Notes under the pieces: model-generated
What the model was told of the DNA's origin: nothing
Databases searched by the model: none
What the model saw: the letters and a program-made list of their open reading frames with translations, nothing else
Source: Prevotella sp. UBA5379
GTDB taxonomy: Bacteria > Bacteroidota > Bacteroidia > Bacteroidales > Bacteroidaceae
Direction: 5' to 3'
DNA length: 10,891 nucleotides
Assembly: GCA_002409785.1 (NCBI GenBank)
Contig: DHOX01000076.1
Coordinates: 1 to 10,891 of the forward strand
Made by a program: the position numbers and the translations under genes
Shown here: positions 6,705-10,891 of the stretch, piece after piece
Layout of the letters: every line of letters begins with the position of its first letter
Position numbering within the stretch: the first letter of the stretch is position 1

Positions 6705-8264
6705 ATGAACCTTTTGGACATTACAACCGCTACAATTGACTGGTCGAGGGCACAGTTTGCGCTAACGGCCATCTATCATTGGCTGTTCGTCCCGCTGACG
6801 CTGGGACTGGCCATTATCATGGGGATTATGGAGACCTGCTATTACCGGACGCGGAAGATCTTCTGGAAAGATGCTGCCCGTTTCTGGCAACGGCTTTTTG
6901 GAATCAATTTCGCTATGGGGGTGGCTACAGGGATCATCCTGGAATTTGAGTTTGGTACGAATTGGAGTAACTATTCCTGGTTCGTAGGGGACATATTTGG
7001 TACTCCTCTGGCCATTGAGGGGATCTTTGCTTTCTTCATGGAGGCTACTTTCGTGGCGGTGATGTTTTTCGGATGGAAGAAGGTCTCTCCCGGATTTCAC
7101 CTTGCTTCTACCTGGCTCACGGGATTGGGCGCGACTCTTTCCGCCTGGTGGATCCTGGTCGCTAATGCCTGGATGCAGGATCCGATAGGATCTGTGTTTA
7201 ACCCGGATACCATGCGTTTCGAGATGAGCTCTTTCGCTAAAATAGCCTTGTCTCCTTTCGCCGTGGATAAGTTCTTCCATACCGTGATCTCTTCCTGGAT
7301 CATTGGGGCGGTCTTCTGCGTGGCAGTAAGTGGTTGGTATTTACTGAAACACAGGGAGGAAAAATTGGCTAAAGAGAGTATTAAGATAGCTGCTATCGTA
7401 GGACTGGTCTCTTCGGTCCTGACCGTCCTGATTGGAGACAACTCGGCAGTGATGGTTTCGAAGGTGCAACCGATGAAACTGGCTTCGATGGAAGCGTTGT
7501 ATCATGGTGGAAATGATCAGGCCTTGACGGTCGTGGCGGCTGTCAATCCTTTTAAACAACCGGACTATGAGAAGGTCAGGGAAGCTCCTATGAAGGTAGG
7601 TGTTCCTGATGGACTTTCTCTGTTGGCTACCCGGAAGATTCATGGTTATGTGCCCGGCATTAATGAGCTTCTGAACGGATATACGCTGCCGGATGGTACC
7701 AGGGAACCTTCTGTGGAGCAAAAAATGGCTATGGGCAAAAAGGCTATTGCGGCTTTGGTGCAATACCGTAAGGGGAAAAAGGATGCGGTAACCAAAAAGA
7801 CGGTGATGGATAATATCAAATATTTCGGCTATGGGTATGTGAAGAATCCCCGCCAGGTCGTACCGTTCATCCCCGTCAACTTCTGGGCTTTCCGGGTCAT
7901 GGTCGGCATAGGATTCCTCCTGGTGCTGTTCTTTATAGTGGATCTGTTTATGGTCTATAAGAAGGACATCAGCCGTTATCGCTGGCTTCAGGTGGTCTCA
8001 ATCATCTTCCTTCCATTGACCTATCTGGCCAGTGAGTCGGGATGGCTGGTGGCTGAGTTTGGCCGGCAGCCGTGGACCATTCAGGATATGCTGCCTACCT
8101 GGGTAGCCGTTTCTGATCTCCACTCTGGATCCGTAGCCCTGACCTTTTTTATCTTCCTGGCACTTTTCACAACGATGCTGACAGTGGAGATATGCATTCT
8201 TTTCAAACAGATCAAGAAGGGGCCTGAGCATACTGAGAAAGAGATAGTAAAGGTGGACGCTTAA
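6705..8264 (+). CDS. cydA: Cytochrome bd ubiquinol/menaquinol oxidase subunit I
   Basis: Haem-bearing catalytic subunit of cytochrome bd, which oxidises membrane quinol and reduces O2 to water with high affinity. All key residues are present with a constant offset of six from E. coli CydA: His25 (b595 ligand, in YHWLFVPLTLGL), His192 and Met399 (b558 ligands, in FFHTV and FRVMVG), Glu105 and Glu113 of the EGIFAFFMEATF helix, Lys258 and Glu263 of the quinol site (QPMKLASMEALY), Glu451, and the GRQPW signature at 453-457. The quinol loop (about 256-385) is long, like that of E. coli, so this belongs to the long Q-loop class. The length of 519 aa matches the E. coli protein (522). Nine membrane helices are expected. 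The gene sits in a DUF4492-cydA-cydB operon, 12 nt before cydB. In Bacteroides this oxidase supports growth at nanomolar oxygen. No cydDC maturation genes are in the window. Confidence 0.97.
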   Translation: MNLLDITTATIDWSRAQFALTAIYHWLFVPLTLGLAIIMGIMETCYYRTRKIFWKDAARFWQRLFGINFAMGVATGIILEFEFGTNWSNYSWFVGDIFGTPLAIEGIFAFFMEATFVAVMFFGWKKVSPGFHLASTWLTGLGATLSAWWILVANAWMQDPIGSVFNPDTMRFEMSSFAKIALSPFAVDKFFHTVISSWIIGAVFCVAVSGWYLLKHREEKLAKESIKIAAIVGLVSSVLTVLIGDNSAVMVSKVQPMKLASMEALYHGGNDQALTVVAAVNPFKQPDYEKVREAPMKVGVPDGLSLLATRKIHGYVPGINELLNGYTLPDGTREPSVEQKMAMGKKAIAALVQYRKGKKDAVTKKTVMDNIKYFGYGYVKNPRQVVPFIPVNFWAFRVMVGIGFLLVLFFIVDLFMVYKKDISRYRWLQVVSIIFLPLTYLASESGWLVAEFGRQPWTIQDMLPTWVAVSDLHSGSVALTFFIFLALFTTMLTVEICILFKQIKKGPEHTEKEIVKVDA

Positions 8265-8276
8265 AATTTTCTGATT

Positions 8277-9419
8277 ATGACATATTCTTTTCTTCAACAA
8301 TATTGGTGGTTTGTGATCAGTTTGCTGGCCGCATTCCTGGTGTTCCTGCTTTTTGTGCAAGGGGCCAACAGTCTGATATTCAATTTGGGCAAGACTCCTG
8401 AGGAGCGCCGCCTGGTCGTAAATTCTACAGGACGGAAGTGGGAGTTTACTTTTACGACTCTGGTCACCTTCGGGGCCTCTTTCTTTGCCTCTTTTCCTCT
8501 TTTCTACAGTACTAGTTTTGGAGGCGCTTACTGGTTGTGGATGATCATTTTGTTTACTTTTGTCGTCCAGGCAGTGAGTTATGAATTTCAGAACAAGATA
8601 GGAAATTTTTTAGGTCCTCGGACCTTCCAAATTTGCCTGATTATCAATGGCGTCGTAGGTCCATTACTGATCGGGGGGGCTGTAGCCACTTTCTTTGATG
8701 GTTCTAATTTTGTCATTAATAAGATGAACATGATCAGTGGTCTGCAGCCTGTGATCAGCCATTGGGCGAATGCCAGCAATGGTCTGGACGCTTTGCTGGA
8801 TCCCTGGAATGTGATTTTCGGTATTGCTGTATTCTTGCTGGCTCGTGTTCTGGGGCTCCTTTATATTGTCAATAATATAGCTGATGAAAAAATCCGGATG
8901 AGAGGTCGCAGACAGTTGCTTTATAATGCCATCGCTTTCCTGGCATTTTTCCTGACCTTTCTTATCCGTACGCTCTTGAAAGACGGCTTTGCCTATCAAC
9001 CTGGAACCGGTGTCATCTTTATGGAACCGATGAAGTATCTGAAGAATCTGATAGAGATGTGGCCATTGCTTCTGGTTTTCGTGGCTGGCGTTGTCTTGTT
9101 GCTTTTCGGCGTGATCCGTACGGTCTTCAGCAAGACTTATATAAAAGGTATCTGGCCGGCAGGCTTTGGCGTGGTGATGGTCGTTCTTGTCCTGCTTCTC
9201 ATTGCAGGATGGAATCATACGGCTTTTTATCCTTCCAATGTTGACTTGCAGAGCTCGCTGACGATCGCTAACAGTTGCAGTAGTAAGACGACACTTACGG
9301 CAATGTTCTATGTCTCTCTCTTCCTGCCGGTAGTTTTTGTCTATATTTATTTCGCTTGGAGAGCTATTGACAAGAAGAAGATAAAAGCATCGGATATCAA
9401 GAATGATACGGCTTATTAA
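8277..9419 (+). CDS. cydB: Cytochrome bd oxidase subunit II
   Basis: Membrane partner of CydA, with about eight predicted helices and 380 residues against 379 in E. coli. Recognisable family features include WW at 10-11, TPEERRLVVNS at 40-50, the WxxxF run after KWEFTF at 54-59, and GWNHTAFYPS at 311-320. The subunit is divergent from the proteobacterial form: the TDGFDMG-type motif of helix I reads VQGANSL (27-33), and the Asp58 of E. coli CydB, linked to the proton path, is replaced by Glu56. From memory, other Bacteroides CydB proteins look the same, so this is probably lineage-typical rather than decay. The C-terminus is charged (DKKKIKASDIKND). It is translated from an AT-rich leader 12 nt after cydA and is the last gene of the operon. 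Confidence 0.95.
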   Translation: MTYSFLQQYWWFVISLLAAFLVFLLFVQGANSLIFNLGKTPEERRLVVNSTGRKWEFTFTTLVTFGASFFASFPLFYSTSFGGAYWLWMIILFTFVVQAVSYEFQNKIGNFLGPRTFQICLIINGVVGPLLIGGAVATFFDGSNFVINKMNMISGLQPVISHWANASNGLDALLDPWNVIFGIAVFLLARVLGLLYIVNNIADEKIRMRGRRQLLYNAIAFLAFFLTFLIRTLLKDGFAYQPGTGVIFMEPMKYLKNLIEMWPLLLVFVAGVVLLLFGVIRTVFSKTYIKGIWPAGFGVVMVVLVLLLIAGWNHTAFYPSNVDLQSSLTIANSCSSKTTLTAMFYVSLFLPVVFVYIYFAWRAIDKKKIKASDIKNDTAY

Positions 9420-9494
9420 ATGATCACCTTATTATATTCTTAATTTTCAAGATGGCCTGCTCTTGATTTGCCACGTTTTCTGTCAATCGTTACC

Positions 9495-9604
9495 TCAATG
9501 TACCATACAGCTTGCCTCTATGGTGCATTGAGCCCATCCCGATGGTGCATACAGTTTGTCCCGATGGTGTATCCCTCTTGCCTTGATGGTGCATATCGCA
9601 TTAT
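9495..9604. repeat. 22-bp-period tandem repeat array, about five units
   Basis: Five consecutive 22-nt units begin at 9495, 9517, 9539, 9561 and 9583. Each has a conserved 12-nt part and a looser 10-nt part. The conserved parts read TCTATGGTGCAT, CCGATGGTGCAT, CCGATGGTGTAT and TTGATGGTGCAT in units 2 to 5. Unit 1 reads TCAATGTACCAT, close to an inverted copy. The looser parts share an ACAGYTTGYC flavour in units 1 and 3 and TTGCC in units 1 and 4. The period is not a multiple of three and there is no coding logic. A spacing of about two helical turns would put each core on the same face of the DNA. Confidence 0.8.
9496..9530 (+). other. Hairpin formed by units 1 and 2 of the array
   Basis: CAATGTACCATA (9496-9507) pairs with TATGGTGCATTG (9519-9530) through 11 Watson-Crick pairs and one G-U pair, around an 11-nt loop. 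It lies 76 nt after the cydB stop. There is no following U-tract, so it is not a classical terminator; in the cydB transcript it could be a 3' stability structure. Confidence 0.5.
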
Positions 9605-9689
9605 GTAATGGCGTGTTTACGGTGATGGATGACCCGGACGGAATGTCGTGCTGGTTACAAAGGGGTGATCGGATGATCCCTGAGAAATA

Positions 9690-9739
9690 TTCTTATAAAA
9701 AAAGCAATGCGAGGTTTAGCATTGCTTTTTTTATAAGAA
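9690..9739. terminator. Bidirectional intrinsic terminator between cydB and the hydrolase gene
   Basis: A perfect 21-bp inverted repeat (9690-9710 with 9719-9739) closes an 8-nt loop. The inner stem GCAATGC/GCATTGC is flanked by seven A on the left and seven T on the right, so transcripts from either strand end in a hairpin with a U-run. It lies 43 nt past the stop of the minus-strand hydrolase and about 270 nt past cydB, in the expected place for a shared terminator of convergent genes. Confidence 0.92.
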
Positions 9740-9782
9740 GGAGGGACGGTTCTTTGGAGAATGTCCCCTTAATGGTATTTAG

Positions 9783-10625
9783 TCATTTCTTACCTTGAAA
9801 GGAAAAATCACAAGGCAGGGAGGCTAACTGATAATAGAGAGTCTTCGCTATTCTCCAGTGTCCTGCGTCGTTTGGATGCAGACGATCCGTATCGAGGGTG
9901 TGATAGTAAATGGCGCTCTCATCGAAAAGAGGATAAAGACCGGAAACGGAGTTCAGGTCAATGACGGGCATGGCCCAGATATTACCGGCTTCTTTTACGG
10001 ATTGTACATAGGCGTCAAAATATTCACCGCAGGCATTTTGATATTGCTCAGTGGGCTGGATGTTCGAATTGCCGGCATAGAAATAGGCTCGGTGGATAGG
10101 GGTGAGCAGGACTACCTGTTTGGTCGGGAACATTTTCTTGATGGTGCTCAGTGCAATGTTGATGCGCCCGCGGTAGGTGCCTTCGTCCATGCAGGGGGTG
10201 CGTCTCCTGCGGAGTACGGTGGCTTTTGGCTGATGGACGGCGGCTACTACAGAATCTTCGGTCTCGTTGTACCAGTGTCCTATGGGGACTGCTGCATTGA
10301 AATCATTCGTCCCGATGAAGATGAGTATGGCGTCAAACTGGTCTCCGTGTTCTGATTTCAGTTGACGGGCTTGCCGCGGGATGTCATTCCATTGCCGTCC
10401 GCTGACTCCATAAACATAGGGGGTGATTCCTAAAAGCTCCTGGAGGTAATTCCAGTATTTCTTCTTTGACCCTTTGTTGTTTGGATCTGTGATGGAGTCT
10501 CCGAAATAGGCAACTCGTTTGCCACTCCAGGGGTGTACAAAGGTGGCGTCACGTTCTACTGTTTTTTTTGCCATTCCGGGTAAAGCCAGAAGCAGGCATA
10601 AAAGTAATGTTAAGGTCTTTTTCAT
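9783..10625 (-). CDS. Secreted SGNH/GDSL-family hydrolase
   Basis: A predicted esterase or lipase-like hydrolase exported across the inner membrane. Residues 1-19 form a signal peptide (MKK, then a Leu-rich core ending in PGMA) with no lipobox Cys at the cleavage site, so it is probably periplasmic or secreted. The SGNH blocks are all present in order: block I FGDSIT at 41-46 with nucleophile Ser44, block II Gly in YGVSG at 72-76, block III GTND at 105-108 with Asn107, and block V DRLHPND at 247-253 with Asp247 and His250 completing the triad. The length of 280 aa is normal. Substrate is unknown; in gut Bacteroidetes such proteins are often carbohydrate esterases, but no polysaccharide-utilisation genes are nearby to support that. 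The gene stands alone, with its own promoter and the shared terminator. An AAGAAAGAG purine run precedes the ATG. Confidence 0.92.
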   Translation of the reverse strand: MKKTLTLLLCLLLALPGMAKKTVERDATFVHPWSGKRVAYFGDSITDPNNKGSKKKYWNYLQELLGITPYVYGVSGRQWNDIPRQARQLKSEHGDQFDAILIFIGTNDFNAAVPIGHWYNETEDSVVAAVHQPKATVLRRRRTPCMDEGTYRGRINIALSTIKKMFPTKQVVLLTPIHRAYFYAGNSNIQPTEQYQNACGEYFDAYVQSVKEAGNIWAMPVIDLNSVSGLYPLFDESAIYYHTLDTDRLHPNDAGHWRIAKTLYYQLASLPCDFSFQGKK

Positions 10626-10891
10626 CTCTTTCTTTTCTTATTTTAATAGATTAATGATTGCAAATTTAAATAATCTTGAAGAGAAAACCGTCTCTTGTTC
10701 TTACTTTTTGTGCATCGCGTATTTGTTTTTTCTCTTTCTGTTTGGTGTTGCTTGAGCAGATTGTCTGCTAGGATACCGTGAAAGGTATAAAAACTTGCCT
10801 TTTGAGGACTGAGGAATGGAATAATTTCCTTTTTTGCCCTAACATACTATTATATGAATAGATAGAGTTTTCAAAGCTTCTTTTTCCCGGT
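10626..10891. other. Upstream region of the hydrolase gene, no gene seen
   Basis: Apart from the hydrolase promoter element at 10661-10668, this AT-rich stretch shows no recognisable gene, RNA or repeat. Any gene to the right begins or ends outside the window. Confidence 0.5.
10661..10668 (-). promoter_or_regulatory. Predicted -7 element of the SGNH hydrolase gene
   Basis: On the minus strand the sequence reads TAAATTTG, a full match to TAnnTTTG, placed 36 nt before the hydrolase ATG. The -33 position reads GGTTTTC, only a weak resemblance to TTTG. Confidence 0.5.

Larger units (their letters stand above)
9420..9782. other. Intergenic region between cydB and the convergent hydrolase gene
   Basis: No gene seen. 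The stretch contains a 22-bp-period tandem repeat array (9495-9604), with a hairpin formed by its first two units, then about 85 bp with nothing recognisable, then a strong bidirectional terminator (9690-9739). An 80-codon open frame at 9556-9798 starts within the repeats, crosses the terminator and overlaps the hydrolase gene, so it is not a gene. Confidence 0.7.

Noticed and set aside
6762..7763. Overlapping minus-strand open frames inside cydA
   Set aside because: These are shadows of the fully intact cydA gene, with Arg/His/Ser-rich translations and no family match.
9447..9466. Terminator directly after cydB (TCAAGA/TCTTGA)
   Set aside because: The stem is only six base pairs with no following U-tract; the perfect 21-bp inverted repeat further on is the better terminator.
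9495..9604. CRISPR array
   Set aside because: The period is only 22 nt, the conserved part is about 12 nt and imperfect, the supposed spacers are 10 nt and related to one another, and no cas gene is nearby.
9556..9798. 80-codon + strand open frame
   Set aside because: It begins inside the tandem repeats, runs through the strong terminator hairpin and overlaps the end of the hydrolase gene; the sequence has no family resemblance.
9858..10355. 165-codon + strand open frame inside the hydrolase gene
   Set aside because: It is antisense to an intact SGNH hydrolase with all catalytic blocks; the Gly/Ile-rich translation is what an antisense frame gives.

Overview
The window looks like chromosomal DNA from a member of the Bacteroidales (Bacteroides/Parabacteroides-like; genus not assignable by eye). 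The clues are a small DUF4492-type membrane protein directly in front of cydA and cydB, proteins that resemble Bacteroidetes homologues, AT-rich leaders mostly without a strong Shine-Dalgarno sequence, and four upstream regions that each contain a match to the Bacteroidetes -7 promoter element TAnnTTTG. No mobile element, tRNA, rRNA or CRISPR array was seen.

Layout. (1) 1-966: methylglyoxal synthase mgsA on the + strand, with its own promoter (TTG, 20 bp, TATCTTTG) and a 13-bp-stem terminator. It carries an unusual acidic C-terminal tail. (2) 990-6015, minus strand: a four-gene export operon read TolC-like outer-membrane factor > HlyD-like periplasmic adaptor > ABC-2 permease > ABC-2 permease. 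Gaps are about 30, 16 and 3 nt. No ATPase gene is present, so the energising subunit must come from elsewhere if the system works like YhiI/YhhJ- or YbhGFSR-type exporters. (3) 6016-6365: a 350-bp divergent control region. It has one promoter for each direction, a roughly 200-nt leader in front of the TolC gene containing a 19-codon mini-ORF, and a 13/14-matched inverted repeat with one arm beside each promoter. (4) 6366-9419, + strand: DUF4492 protein, cydA and cydB, the cytochrome bd quinol oxidase module that lets a mainly anaerobic cell reduce trace oxygen. The CydA haem and quinol residues are intact. (5) 9420-9782: an intergenic stretch with a 22-bp-period tandem repeat array (about five units, the first resembling an inverted copy) followed by a perfect 21-bp inverted repeat that should act as a bidirectional terminator. 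(6) 9783-10625, minus strand: a secreted SGNH/GDSL hydrolase with its own promoter. (7) 10626-10891: no gene seen.

Most genes are ordinary for the group. The best candidates for something undescribed are regulatory or structural: the 22-bp repeat array behind cydB, the shared inverted-repeat sites between the export and cytochrome bd operons, and the leader mini-ORF of the export operon. The ATPase-less exporter and the small protein linked to cytochrome bd are also worth a look.
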